Shown in pieces: positions 45,388 to 55,984 of a stretch of DNA of 64,000 bases. Positions within the stretch are counted from its first letter, which is position 1, and every line of letters starts with the position of its first letter. The stretch is from Armigeres subalbatus (lineage: Eukaryota > Arthropoda > Insecta > Diptera > Culicidae): contig NC_085140.1 in the NCBI RefSeq assembly GCF_024139115.2, forward strand, positions 461,931,506 through 461,995,505, read 5' to 3'. The notes below the pieces were generated by a model, which was given only the letters and a program-made list of their open reading frames with translations, ran no database searches and had not been told where the DNA came from. The position numbers and the translations under genes are program-made.

Positions 45388-48300
45388 TAATGTGACCAGA
45401 CGTCCGTTTCGCGGGACAGTCCTGCATTTTCACTATTTGTCCCGCGCTGAAAAGCGTCCCGCGAAACGTCCCGCATTTAGCTTATTTCTAGATAATGTCT
45501 CGCGACATAGAAAATTAGCTATTTCTCAGTATTATCAAAGAAATATTAGATTTTTAAAATATATGATTTTTATTGAAGCAAACGTTTTATAAGGCGATCA
45601 TATGGATCATAGAAGCCAAGATTTAAATGTGCATCTGTGACCCAGACAAAATTATCTCTAGATATAGCTTGTATTTTACTCAAGCTTTGTAGCAGTGTTA
45701 TCTTCCATTTGTGTGGATTGTTTTTGTTTAAAGATTAGGCAACTTACGAAAATGTTGCTATGATAGCAGTGCTAAACATTGTTCTAAAGGGGGTATCAAT
45801 AGATTACGTACTGAAGCGACGATTTTATTACTGGGTACCAAAGACCGCTTGTAGCTAACGAAACTTTAACCACAAAAAATCTTCAGTTTTATATCGATTG
45901 TGGCTTATACTCTGGGAATTTTACAAGCAGATTTTGATTCCATGTATTTCTGGCTGCGTGATTGCTTGGATTTTGACAAGGAACGTCCAAAATCCCACTC
46001 CATTTAAATGTCATGCGGACCAAAATCTCGCGGAAAATTTACCCGACCTGCAGAGTGTTAATATTGGTTATCAATAGTAATAGATCCGACAGTTGCGTCG
46101 AATAACTTGATGTAAAAAAAGTGCTCTAAAAATGAATATTGTGTTCAAGGTAGCCTCACATTTCGGGAAAATTTTAGGCCGGATTCTGGTATCCAAGTAA
46201 TTTGAAATAGGACGGGATTTTTGATATTCTGAGCTGAAATCTATTCAGTTGTAACGACTCTGTGTTAAACTGCAATGAGATTCCTTAGGAATCCCATTAA
46301 ACAACTGGCAGTATGTGGCTGTGCCGTCTCTCAAGAAAAAGAGAAATTGTTACTCTCGCGTTCCGTGTTCATGGCACCACCCCAAGGTCTCTCTCACCAT
46401 CCAGAAACCAGGAAATTAACCGACCATGAGAAATCTGAGTGTCTGCGCAGTGAGGTGGCTCGCACCCACAGCAATGAGGATTGCATACGGGATTGTGGTA
46501 CACACAGAGAAAGAATCTAGAAAGAAGATCCTCGGATCGCGTAATGGATGGCAGATGAGGATTAGCCTTGAAGGAAATTCCCATCTGTATTTGTAGATGA
46601 CCTAATCCAACAATAGCTCCGAAAATTTTGCCCTGCTATGAGGCAGATTAAATTGGAAGCCGCCGATCACTTTCGTGAAACCCAGCAATTGAGTCATACG
46701 ACAAAAATTAAAAGGGAAAGTTAGCCTAAAAACTTTGGTATTATATAAGCGAACTATTATCTGTGAGAACTATCGAATTGTCGGAAATTTTTCTTAAAAG
46801 TTAATCTAAAGTGCGAGGAGTGAAACACGTATAGCTTCCCTTCAACGAAGGGTTTTTTTCTTGGGTTTAGGCCCCTAGGGCTTGAGGCTCGGACTGGTAT
46901 CTTGTCCGGAATCACCGATCTCACCAATATCCGGTGAGTAGATGAGAAGTCCTTCACCGATGAGCAGTGCTGCAGTAGACTCGAGGCTCATCGTTCGAGA
47001 GATCTAGCCCATAACTTTGGCAGCATCAGTGTCTCTCGGTCATCTCTCGGTACCCGCCACCACTATCGTGAGAGACCTCACCATAGCAGTTCGCCTTACG
47101 CTCACCGGAGCAGAGTATAAACCTCGACGATTACCTCTACGCTCCCGCTCTCTAAGTGGTACTCTATCTCGACAAACCATCTACCCTTCGGTCGACGCCG
47201 ACTCAACCAAGGCGCGGTGGGTATCTCTCGTCTTTTCGACCTCAGTGCACGAGAACTCACTACTCTACGGACCGTTCCAACCGGCTCCCATAAGGCATCG
47301 TTAGAGAGCGTCACACATCGTGAGAGAGAGTCGCACTTGCTGAAGCCTCAGGATAGATTCTGAACCAAGAGTCTCGCCCTCTCGATTTTCCGCTAACCTG
47401 GCGCACCATCATCCATTTATATCTCGGTGAGCCACCGGGGTACCCATCTCAAGACACAGAGAGAGGAACTCACACTAGTTGTCGCCGCTGGACAGTTCCA
47501 CAGCAGGGTACACCTCCATCGCGACGCTTCGTCACCGATTCTGGGTTGCCGTGAGAGATCGCGTTACAGAGGCCCGTGACAGCGAGACCAACCAATTTGT
47601 TGCATGCGGTGCATCACATTTGCAGTTCGATCTGTCGCAACGACGTCCAACGTAAAAACAAAGCTTGCAAGTAAGTGATTAGGAACTTTGAGCTCAAAGT
47701 AGGATCCCCCCAAAGATTGTAAACCTCCTTAGACCTAAAATACAATTGTTTCTTCGCGAAAGTGTGATCTGTTTTCATGATTAGTTTTTTTTTAAATCTG
47801 AGATCTTCGTTCTAATTCTTAGTTCGATTAGCTTCCGTTTGGATGGTCAAAGAATCACGAGTGTTTGAGCCACTTTAGAAAACTCGACCAAAGATAGGGT
47901 CTCAAAGCCGGATCTATAGAAAGCGTCAGCAGTCTCTCTAACCCGGGAGTGGTGCTTAAGCTGCTGTACGTTGTGTGCAGGACACGAACGTTTCACACTC
48001 TCACCCGTTTGGAAATAATTTGGAGCAAAAACCTTGGATCATATTCCTGGAGGCGGAAGCGGAGGCGAAAAGTGATACTGCCTTTCTCGCATTTAGCCAA
48101 GACACCAACCTTATGTGGTTCAATCAAGGGTTCAATGAACCATTTTCTTAATAACTTTTGAACCCAACGGCCGATCGTCACAAAATTTGATATTGATCTA
48201 CAAGCTCTTACTACCTTTCGAATGCAACTTGTTGCGAGAAAATCGGTTCAGAATTTCTATATGAAAAGTTGTCTAATGTTTTACTTAGCTTTTGTGCACA

Positions 48301-48491
48301 CACATACATACACACGGACAAACAGACATTTGCTCAGTTCGTCGAGCTGAGTCAATTGTTATACAACACTATGGGTCTCCGAGACTTCAATAAAAAGACG
48401 TTCAACAGCTGAAAGTCCTTTAACTGCAATTTTAAAGTTGCAACAGTTTTACAGTTTACCGCGCTCACACAAAATTGATCTGGTCACATTA
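45388..48491. mobile_element. hAT-like non-autonomous element, 3.1 kb, in gypsy integrase
   Basis: The ends taatgtgaccaga and the perfect inverse are flanked by an 8-bp duplication, tggtaaac (45,380-45,387 and 48,492-48,499). The subterminal cgtcccgcgaaacg-type repeats (near 45,400-45,470) are common in hAT elements. No transposase is recognisable. Inside are a gtgagaga-rich patch (about 46,990-47,580) and a segment near 48,290-48,420 (ctcagttcgtcgagctgagt) that I believe is a common mosquito repeat. Its size without coding capacity suggests captured or composite content. Confidence 0.83.
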
Positions 48492-48499
48492 TGGTAAAC

Positions 48500-48568
48500 A
48501 CATCTAGACAAACTAACAAGTCACTGTTATCACATTTACTTCGAACAAAACCGGATATATAGTCCATA
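48500..48568 (-). pseudogene. Gypsy integrase core, first half
   Basis: The minus strand encodes MDYISGFVRSKCDNSDLLVCLDV, with the first catalytic D in MDYI. It is cut on one side by the hAT-like insert and on the other by a TA MITE. The reading upstream of the MITE continues with DATRPFQMIA (48,806-48,840). Confidence 0.83.
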
Positions 48569-48803
48569 CACGCAAAAAAATATTGCAATCGAAACTACTA
48601 TTCCAAGGGTTATTTTAAGAATATGCACGATATGTATGCACAGTAAAAATCAACTGTGGCCCATGCGGAATGTTGTCACATGAACTGAAACAGTGGTGAA
48701 TTTCTCTGAAACCATGGTAAAATTTACTGAAATTCCATGGTAGTTTTAAAAACAGAGCGTAGTCTACAAAATAGTAGTTTTTACCACGGATTTTTTTTCT
48801 GTG
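48569..48803. mobile_element. TA-flanked MITE, mariner-like, copy 1
   Basis: The ends cacgcaaaaaaa and ttttttttctgtg lie between TA dinucleotides (48,567-48,568 and 48,804-48,805). The 235-bp interior is nearly identical, in inverse orientation, to the MITE at 58,419-58,684 (shared ccatgcggaatgttgtcaca). It interrupts the gypsy integrase. Confidence 0.85.
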
Positions 48804-48805
48804 TA

Positions 48806-48840
48806 GCAATCATTTGAAATGGACGAGTAGCATCCTTCTG
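48806..48840 (-). pseudogene. Gypsy integrase piece before the core
   Basis: Encodes EQKDATRPFQMIA, the lead-in to the integrase core. Confidence 0.7.
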
Positions 48841-49430
48841 CTCAACTATTAGAGTAATGGTAGCATGGTTACTGACAGCTCACATCGGCTGGCCCAGCTG
48901 ATTCGAAACTCGATGAAAATAATATAACAAATAGCCGTCAGAACCAGGGGACTGAAGAGAAGGCTAATACGCCTACCCACCATTCATTCAATATGGCGTA
49001 CTATACTTTTGCTTTCATTTCGTTTAATTTACGATAACAAAACTTCGGAAGTATCGACGAGTTATTTTTTGACATAAAGAAGCCATACAAACACAAAAGG
49101 CTCGATGTACCTCAACTAATTGCAAGTTTTCGCCACGAGAAGTTAATTGCCGATAATTAGCACTAACTGCGTACGAACCAATCACCCAAAATGAGCGCTG
49201 AATTCGGGTATACTACCCAGAAACTGGGTACCAAAAACAGAAGTACCAAAAACGATGTTGGGTAGAGTGCCATTGTACTGCGGATGACAGGCGTTTCACC
49301 CTCCTGGTCAGAACTCAGTTGAACGTCATGACTGAGTTGAAGTTTGTTTGTTGTTGTTTTCATCGAGTTCTGCGGAGGAAACCCAATGATAATAAAATGG
49401 TTAGCTGTTTTTCCGTTATTTTCACACCGG
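48841..49430. other. Unassigned insert in gypsy
   Basis: About 600 bp lie between the integrase zinc-finger piece (ending AKPG) and the lead-in to the core. No clear ends or duplication were found. An internal gggtatactacccagaaactgggtacc shows short inverted symmetry. Confidence 0.4.
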
Positions 49431-49503
49431 GCTTAGCAACCTCTATTGTAGAGTGTTTCGACTGCTTACAAATACTGCACTTAGATAAAACTCTTTTCAC
49501 ATC
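49431..49503 (-). pseudogene. Gypsy integrase zinc-finger piece
   Basis: Encodes KRVLSKCSICKQSKHS and IEVAKPG, the CxxC half of the HHCC zinc finger. It joins KYYWPKLKADV (49,889-49,920) precisely when the solo LTR and one 5-bp duplication are removed. Confidence 0.85.
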
Positions 49504-49888
49504 TGTACGTGAAAATCGTCTTTGTAAGCACTCCGGCTCCAACGTCAGAACCGGTTAGTTGATCGCTTTCTTTCGTTTGAAAAATACACTTTCTTTCTTA
49601 TTCACTAATATATTCTAGCACATTCACAACGTTTCGCGACTATATCAAACTACGCGCGTTTGAAACAGTTGCCCTGCTCTAAGCTGTATCGGGAACTAAA
49701 AAACATAAAACAAAATTTCATTTGGCTCAGCTGTGCTCATCGCGATGTGTACACACAAGACTATTGCTCATTCTCTTTCGTTTACTCGCTCTCTATTCGC
49801 TGTTAATTCTATTAACTCTCTGCACTGTGTTATGCTGCATGCACTATCAGGGTGGATCAAAATTCATGTTACTTTTATATATTAAACA
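49504..49888. mobile_element. Solo LTR, 385 bp, in gypsy integrase
   Basis: The segment starts TGTACGTGAA and ends TTAAACA on the plus strand (TG...CA). It is flanked by a 5-bp duplication, acatc (49,499-49,503 and 49,889-49,893). Removal restores an uninterrupted integrase zinc-finger frame. No internal coding sequence is left, so it is a solo LTR of an unidentified retrotransposon. Confidence 0.85.
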
Positions 49889-50166
49889 ACATCGGCTTTC
49901 AGCTTAGGCCAATAATATTTTAATTAAAAAAAATCAGAATAAACAACCAAACGACCCATTTCATTTTCGGATCTAAAGGTTATGAATTTGTACAAATCCC
50001 CATTTTCAATTTTGAAATTCTGGTAATTCTCTGGCTTATCATTAACATTTTGCTTTAAGTCGTTATACCATTTGGATGTCGAGTTTTCAAAAATGGCACA
50101 CACTGCCCTACTGAGAGCATCGCACACGATATTGTCTCGTCCTTTTCTATGTCTGATGGTCATATC
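49889..50166 (-). pseudogene. Gypsy connection domain and RNase H end
   Basis: Encodes DMTIRHRKGRDNIVCDALSR, the HRKG--N---DALSR block that ends RNase H, followed by the connection region to RLVVYSDFF and KYYWPKLKADV. A stop and a small deletion lie near 49,922. Confidence 0.8.
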
Positions 50167-50170
50167 AAAT

Positions 50171-50572
50171 CTAGACCAACATTTGAAAAGGGCGTAACAG
50201 CCAAAATTTATTCCTGCTGATTCTTCGTCTACATATAAAGCTATATACACTCAGGAAAATCGACACATACTTTATGGCAAAAATCCATGTGTTTTGAAAT
50301 ATGCATATCATGTGTCGGCACATACCAAATTGCATACAAATTCACACATGGATGCGATGACCCACATTGATAGTATGTATGAATGCTCATGTAATTCATG
50401 CGGGCGAATGAAATATATGTGTCAAAAATATGGAATGCATTTGGCAACCCCCATTGCAAAAATCCATGTGTAAACTCATGAATATAATGCGGAGTTTTTT
50501 GTGAGTGTATGTGGACAAAGAATCAGAAGGAATAAATGTAGGTTGTTACGCCCTTTTCAAATGTTGGTCTAG
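50171..50572. mobile_element. Palindromic MITE with about 65-bp TIRs
   Basis: The arms ctagaccaacatttgaaaag and inverse are about 90% alike over roughly 65 bp. Flanks carry aaat on both sides (50,167-50,170 and 50,573-50,576). Removing it with one aaat joins KLQEF and DMTIRHRKG in gypsy RNase H, confirming the boundaries. A second, TA-type MITE sits in its centre. The two open frames on opposite strands (GCYALFKCWSR) are merely the two arms read in opposite directions. Confidence 0.85.
50248..50507. mobile_element. TA-flanked MITE inside the palindromic MITE
   Basis: The ends cactcaggaaaa and ttttttgtgagtg are bounded by TA (50,246-50,247 and 50,508-50,509). The interior has repeated aaatccatgtgt and cacatgga motifs. 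No coding capacity. Confidence 0.75.
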
Positions 50573-50576
50573 AAAT

Positions 50577-51000
50577 TCCTGCAATTTGACTGACCATCGT
50601 GATAATCTAGAACTCGGACGCCACTTTGAATTGCAGATGAAAGTAACCGCGGAACAATCTGTTATTAATGTGAAGTGTGAGCCTTCAACATAACATCTAA
50701 CCCTTCTTTGTCGGTGGGACCATATCTTTTCTCACAGGAGCTAAGTTTCCTGGAGAAGTAAGCGATGATGTGTTCTTTTCCTTTCAGTTCCTGTGTCAGT
50801 ATCCCTGCTATTGCCACATCACTGGCGTCAGTCTGGACAGTGAACTTCTTTGTCCTATCCGGGTCGGATATCAAGCATTCTTTGAGCTTGATAAATGCCT
50901 GTTCAGCCTTATCATTCCACCTAATCTTCTTGGGCTTGCCTTTCAGCAAGTCTGTAATAATTGGGTAAGTATGGCCTGAGCTTCCCTGAATCAATGGCCT
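50577..51000 (-). pseudogene. Gypsy RNase H domain
   Basis: ITDLLKGKPKKIRWNDKAEQ, KFTVQTDASDVAIAGILTQE (catalytic D) and IAYFSRKLSSCEKRYGPTDKE are read in the frame 50,665-51,018. WRPSSRLSRWSVKLQEF follows in another frame after a small deletion. This domain degrades the RNA strand during reverse transcription. Confidence 0.85.
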
Positions 51001-51004
51001 CAGG

Positions 51005-51560
51005 GTCGGCACGCTCACCTCAAGCTACTCGCGGGCAGGGAACTCTCGCAATCAAAACGTAGGGAAAACCACGGATCTTCACAGTACGACACTTTATTTT
51101 CTTCACTCTTTCACTTTCTTAAGCCTAGCTAACCTGTCTTGCTTGGGGCCCCTCTTCCTGGCAACACTCCACCACTCCACTTCTTCCTTCTTTGTCTCCG
51201 GTCCTTCCTCGTCCTCTACCTTCCTTGCATTCACGCCGGCGTTGGCGGCTCTACTCCCACTCGGTACAGTATACAGGCTTCCTGCACCCTCCGGCGGCCT
51301 ACGTGGCGGCAGCGGTGGACTCCTCGCGACTTCCTACTTCCTCTCTACCTTCCTTCTTCGGTCAACTGCGCGTCGGTAGTCGATTACTCTGCTCACTACG
51401 GATCCGGTAGTAACGTCGGGGTGGCTTGGGGATACTCCTCGCTTCTCACCGCGGTCCAGAACGACCAATAAGATGGCCGATCGGCTATCGGCGGAACAAT
51501 GCTGAATCATGCCGACAATGGAACCTGGGTAGCTTTGCTGCGTCGCAGCATGCATGTATA
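51005..51560 (-). mobile_element. Possible solo LTR in gypsy RT/RNase H junction
   Basis: This GC-richer, non-gypsy segment separates RT from RNase H. Read on the minus strand it has an aataaagtgtcgt polyadenylation-like signal near its end, preceded by a purine-rich leader (gaggaagtaggaagtcgcga). That looks like an LTR, but I could not fix TG/CA ends or a duplication. Confidence 0.4.
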
Positions 51561-52399
51561 AAAATGACAGTTGTGCGTTGCTTCCATATCGAATGGTGTG
51601 CCCTTGAAAACGCGAGTACTTTGAAAATTGGATTCCGTCAGGAGTGACCTTAATCGCAGGTTTTTATTCATATGAGTGAGAATTCCGAAGCCTGCTCTAT
51701 CTAGAATACGAGACATCGTAGCACTACTATTGATTAGACCAAAAGGAAGCCTTTTATACTGGAAAAGACCCCTGCCAATTACTTTAAAGCTCGTGTATTT
51801 TTTTGCATTTTCGGCCATTCTGACCTGTAAAAACGATTCTTTAAGATCCAGTACCGTAAAGAATCGGTTTTTTCCTAAGTTGTTTAAGATTCTCATTGAA
51901 TTGGCTAATGGATATGCATCTCTAACTGTTTTAGCATTCAACTTCCGAGCGTCTAAACAAAGTCTCATGTCCCCATTCTCTTTGGTAACTGGGACTACCT
52001 GTAGAGCCCAATTTGAGGATGACGGTTCAATAATGTCCAAGTCCAGTAACCTGGTGATCTCGTCATTGACTTTCTTTTGAATAGTCGGGGACCATGGGTG
52101 GGGATTCAAATGTATCGCATTGTGGTCTGTGAGCTCAATGTTATGCTCCATCACATTGCATGGTTCCAGTGTCCCAGGCACTGACACCTTGAAATTATTT
52201 TTTACAGTTTCTAATAATTCAGTCTGTTTCTCATCAAGGATGTGAGAATCTACCAGAGTTTCATTAATTGATTCTACATTGCCAGTTGATACATTATTGA
52301 CTATTTCATCGAAAGACAGTTTTATGTTAAATAATTTAAAAAAATCCATGCCTAGTATGCAACGAGTGCCAAGCTCAGGAACAACTAAGCAAGGTAAAA
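51561..52399 (-). pseudogene. Gypsy protease end and reverse transcriptase
   Basis: It reads VPELGTRCILGMDF (end of protease). The RT follows: IIEPSSSNWALQVVPVTKEN, FFTVLDLKESFLQVRMAE (first catalytic D) and YKRLPFGLINSSATMSRIL. The YLDD box and a few flanking residues are deleted: the sequence jumps to ILTHMNKNLRLRSLL, where the post-YLDD helix begins. Beyond TESNF the frame enters foreign sequence. Confidence 0.83.
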
Positions 52400-52515
52400 G
52401 TCGAGTCAAGTACGAGACACTGAAGACGGCCTTACCTTTGAGGTCGAAATACGTATCTGTCAAGATACAATTAAGTGGTGGAATTCAATGGGATTGTATA
52501 AACTCGTCTTATGAC
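52400..52515 (+). mobile_element. 116-bp hairpin-bearing insert with 8-bp duplication (copy B)
   Basis: Flanked by aggtaaaa at 52,392-52,399 and 52,516-52,523. Removal restores the gypsy protease reading RILPCLVVPEL. The plus strand holds gacactgaagacggcc, a short loop, gaggtcgaaatacg, then tctgtcaa and aagtggtggaatt. The same block lies inverted at 41,683-41,766. CTGAAGA...GTCGAAA resembles the terminal hairpin/hammerhead-like motif of Penelope-like retroelements, but stem I and the first stem II pair do not form properly. The origin is therefore open. Confidence 0.7.
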
Positions 52516-52523
52516 AGGTAAAA

Positions 52524-52908
52524 TTCTTGTTGTTTGGTTCACGGTAAAAGGAACGTCTACAAATCCGTTGATTTTCATGGGTTCTCCACTAGCAGTTGAA
52601 ATTTGAATATTTTTATCCAGATCTTGAATTTCTAAAAAGCTGGTAAGATTCCCAAAATGTTCCCCAACTAAGGACACATTACTTCCACTATCCAATAGCC
52701 CCTGTAATTGTAATCCCAAAACGCTAAATTTCAAAAAATATCTCGAATCACCATCTAAATTTACAAAAACTGTTTCAATTTGTTGAAAATAACCCGTGTA
52801 TTCCGGTGGGTCATCGTTTATCTGTTTCTCGTTGGTACAATCTGTATTGTTTTGAAATTCTGAAATAATCTGTTGGAATGAATTTAAAGTTTGTGTCTCA
52901 CCATTCAA
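52524..52908 (-). pseudogene. Gypsy aspartic protease
   Basis: Shows LKFSVLGLQLQGLLDSGSNVS, with the catalytic DSG, and a flap-like ISTASGEPMKINGFVDVPF. The chain continues across the 116-bp insert into ILGMDF. It would process the polyprotein. Confidence 0.85.
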
Positions 52909-52959
52909 ACGTGGAGGAGGTTTTTTGTCTCACAAAATGGATATTCCTCGTAATGGAAC

Positions 52960-53163
52960 TCAAGAAGACCACATGCAGCAAAAAAAATTGCGCCTCTTGA
53001 AACATTTCGTAAAATGATGACCACTTTTCCTACAATTAAAGCAAATTCTTCGATCTGGAATTCTGTACCGCCGCAAAATCTCATCTAATGACAATTCTCT
53101 CCACCCTCTGGCTGACGTTCGTGTTGGAAATTCCGATTTTCTTCGTTTACTTATGCATCGCAC
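52960..53163 (-). pseudogene. Gypsy Gag nucleocapsid remnant
   Basis: Contains one CCHC zinc knuckle, CFNCRKSGHHFTKC, in a basic context. The capsid part upstream is not recognisable, so Gag is truncated here. Confidence 0.75.
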
Positions 53164-53165
53164 TC

Positions 53166-55969
53166 TCTTTTAATTTCGATTTTAATTTGTCAAAATGTAT
53201 GCTTAGAAATAAGATTAGTTAGTAATGATATCTGTCTGTACGACTTTTAAATCGAAGACTAATAAATAAATAAAAATAAAATATATAAAAAGGTAGTTTG
53301 GCAGAAGAAATAGCCATTTGGTTCCAAAATGTACTTTCTGCAGAACAACCAACTTGACCAAACGACGCGTCGTTTGGTCAAGTTGGTTGTCCATTTCGGC
53401 CAAGTGGCTTTGCTTAACTCCCACAGCTCTAGCAAAAAATGAACACCCCTAGACGCAACTAAAAACCTAGAAGAGATGGCTAAGAGTTTGGTGAAAATCC
53501 TGAGAAAATCGGTTAAAGAACGACTAAGATAAAGCCATTTGAAAATTCAGTTACAACGAATTCGGCACAAATGTATCCGCGTAAATTTTTTCAGCGAATG
53601 TATCATAGTGTTAAGACAATGGTAACGATAATGTCACCTTTTTCAATATTTCTGAACTGTTTATTATTTAACAAACATACGTTTGAGTTTAACACCATGT
53701 AAACATTGTGTCTTGTTGATGTTTTAGTTCAAGCATTGTTTAATTCCTTCTGCCTTATAAAGGGTTAATAATCATGTTGAAATAGTTGCCGTATTCATGA
53801 GGAGTCGAATATTAAGATAATTGCGTTCGATTATATTGAACCATCAAAATTTTAAAAGATAAGAAATTTTCTACCCTACGGCCACTGTGCTGCTGGAACG
53901 AACAGATGAGATGAGAATAGGAGTACCGTTGTGCGGGGCTTCTTTCGACTCCGGAGGCTACTTTGGATTTTTGGAACAGAAAGTTGCCACCCAACAGCCA
54001 ATAAGACAATGATGACAATGGCGATTTGATAGTAATTTACGTTATGATTCTTATTCCAAAATCCCCCGATTTGTCAAAAGAAGCCCCGCACGACGGTAGC
54101 AGAAAACCCTGCAGCCCACTCGTTGTCCTTGCCATCGTTCCCATCGTTGTTCTCCCGGGTTCGTTCGAAAGAACAAAAAAGAAGAAAACAAGACCACATA
54201 CAACATGCACACAACACAATAACCTCCGCTCTTTCATACACACACAGCACATTCAGTTCGTTGCACGGCACCGGTCGGTGTTCCAAATGGAATAAGGACG
54301 AAGCGCATTGCTGTGCTCCCCCCAGTCTTCCCCAGTCCGGCATCCTTTTTTGTGTTCGTCGAAACGAGAAAGGCATGCTTTATTTTCCCAACCCGATGAT
54401 AGTTAGGTGCCTCGGTCCTACCTTCCAAACCTTGCGCCATTAGCAACGCCCAATGGAGCTCCTCTATGTCGACTCATGGGTTGCTTCGTTCTATGCTCGT
54501 TCGGAGCCCGTTTTGCTCCATGGATGGGCGCATTTAGAATGGAGCCTGGGCTAATGGCAATCAGGGAAAGGGGAGGGATGCCGGGAGCACAAAGAGAGGC
54601 TAACAAAAAGAGCGAAGCGGCCCACTCACTGTTAGGTGGGTGGTGTTGGGTGGAGGGTGGAACATTTTTCGAAGGAAATGCGAACAAAACGAATGGAACA
54701 CAACACAAGCACGGGAGTAGAAGCAGCAGTCAGCAGTATCATCTCAGTGTGCCACCGCGGCGAGGCATTCATTCATCCGTACAAAAGAGGATTCAATACA
54801 TAAAAGCATCGAGGGGTTGATAAACTTAGTTTTAGTAGTTTTAGGTTTTTTTCAAACGGAATGAAAGAAAATGATCTTATTTGGGATGGGCTGTTGCTAA
54901 TATAGGTATTTTAATACGAATGTCATGGTTTTCCAAATGTTTTACGATTTAGAATTATTGTTTCGATTGCTAACAAATCGAATTATATATCATTTAGGCA
55001 CCTTAAAAGTATATGTTTATTGTAATATGTAAATTCAAACTATAGTTCAAACAAATGTTATTAGTAATGGCTAATACCTTTAAATTGCGATGCTTTACTT
55101 GGGATGCTAAAGTAAGGAGCGCAGTGGCTAGTAATAAGAAAGTCAAAACAAGGATTAATACTAAAATATGATTCTATACAAATTGTTTCTACCACATGGA
55201 GGCCCCTCGCACGATTCAACTAGAACACGAGAGATGCATGGTAGAAAAATAGGCATGAGTACAATCCAAAGGAAATAAAACAACATAATAGCTTCTGCTC
55301 CGAGCAAAGGAAAGTCGCCCATACAAGCCTTAGCACAAAAGAAGACAGACAGGAAGAGGGCTGAAATGAGAGAAAGGTAAAATAAAAATCCTAAACGTTG
55401 ACCTCGCTGCTGGGTGGAAAACCTACGGTTCCCATAATCACACAACAGAGTGCTCTGGTTTTCCGATCACCCTCTCTCTCTATCACCCAATGTCATTCTT
55501 TTCCATAGCTTTCTATGCATAACAGAGTCCATTCTGACGACTCGTCTATTTTACGGAAAAAAATCCTTTCCAGATGCATTCGTACCGCACCGTGCCAAAC
55601 AGAACCTATGTAGCCGGAAAAATATAATTAGAATAATTGTAAAAATATATAATATGTTTGAAGAATGTCTAATGCTTGCTTATTAATCTACTATTCAAAC
55701 TCAATTCGATCACCCTTTTAGCGCATCACATCATAGTCGAACAGAGAATTTTGAAAATCATTAGTTCAGCACATTGATAAACTTCCCAAATGTGCTGAAA
55801 TGTGATAAAACTACAACGTTAGTTCGACCTCAAGTAAAGGTGGTAAACAAATTAATAGACCAAGTCGAATATTAGTTGTATCAAATGCTGAAATGAAATC
55901 TGTCTAGCGAATTATTCAGGATCCATTTTATTCAGCTATGGAGATCACAAATTAACAATAATTCAACTT
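53166..55969. other. Unrecognised region with a perfect palindrome
   Basis: Apart from the palindrome at 53,345-53,390 no element was identified. The 54,030-54,830 part is less AT-rich and has opposed open frames of 70-137 codons on both strands without motifs. It could belong to an unseen host gene. Confidence 0.35.
53345..53390. repeat. 46-bp perfect palindrome
   Basis: acaaccaacttgaccaaacg continues through acgcgt into its exact reverse complement with no spacer. Such a structure can extrude as a cruciform. It lies just upstream of the gypsy Gag remnant and may be a fused inverted terminal repeat. Confidence 0.95.
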
Positions 55970-55984
55970 AGATGCTTATTTGTA

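Larger units (their letters stand above)
44371..53165 (-). mobile_element. Ty3/gypsy retrotransposon, shredded by later insertions
   Basis: Minus-strand pieces follow the Ty3/gypsy order: Gag zinc knuckle (52,960-53,163), protease (52,300-52,908), RT (51,640-52,300), RNase H (50,580-50,990), connection (49,924-50,166), integrase zinc finger and core (45,111-49,920), and integrase C terminus (44,371-45,103). At least six inserts interrupt it. Several can be removed precisely because their duplications restore the frame. LTRs were not identified, so the outer limits are approximate. Confidence 0.85.

Noticed and set aside
50241..50693. Opposite-strand frames sharing GCYALFKCWSR
   Set aside because: They are the two arms of a palindromic MITE, not duplicated genes.
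52400..52515. Direct call of a hammerhead ribozyme
   Set aside because: CTGAAGA and GAAA boxes and a plausible stem II occur, but the first stem II position does not pair and no stem I forms around the expected cleavage site. Kept only as a hypothesis in the finding.
54407..54820. 137-codon open frame
   Set aside because: No motif; overlapped by minus-strand frames of similar length.
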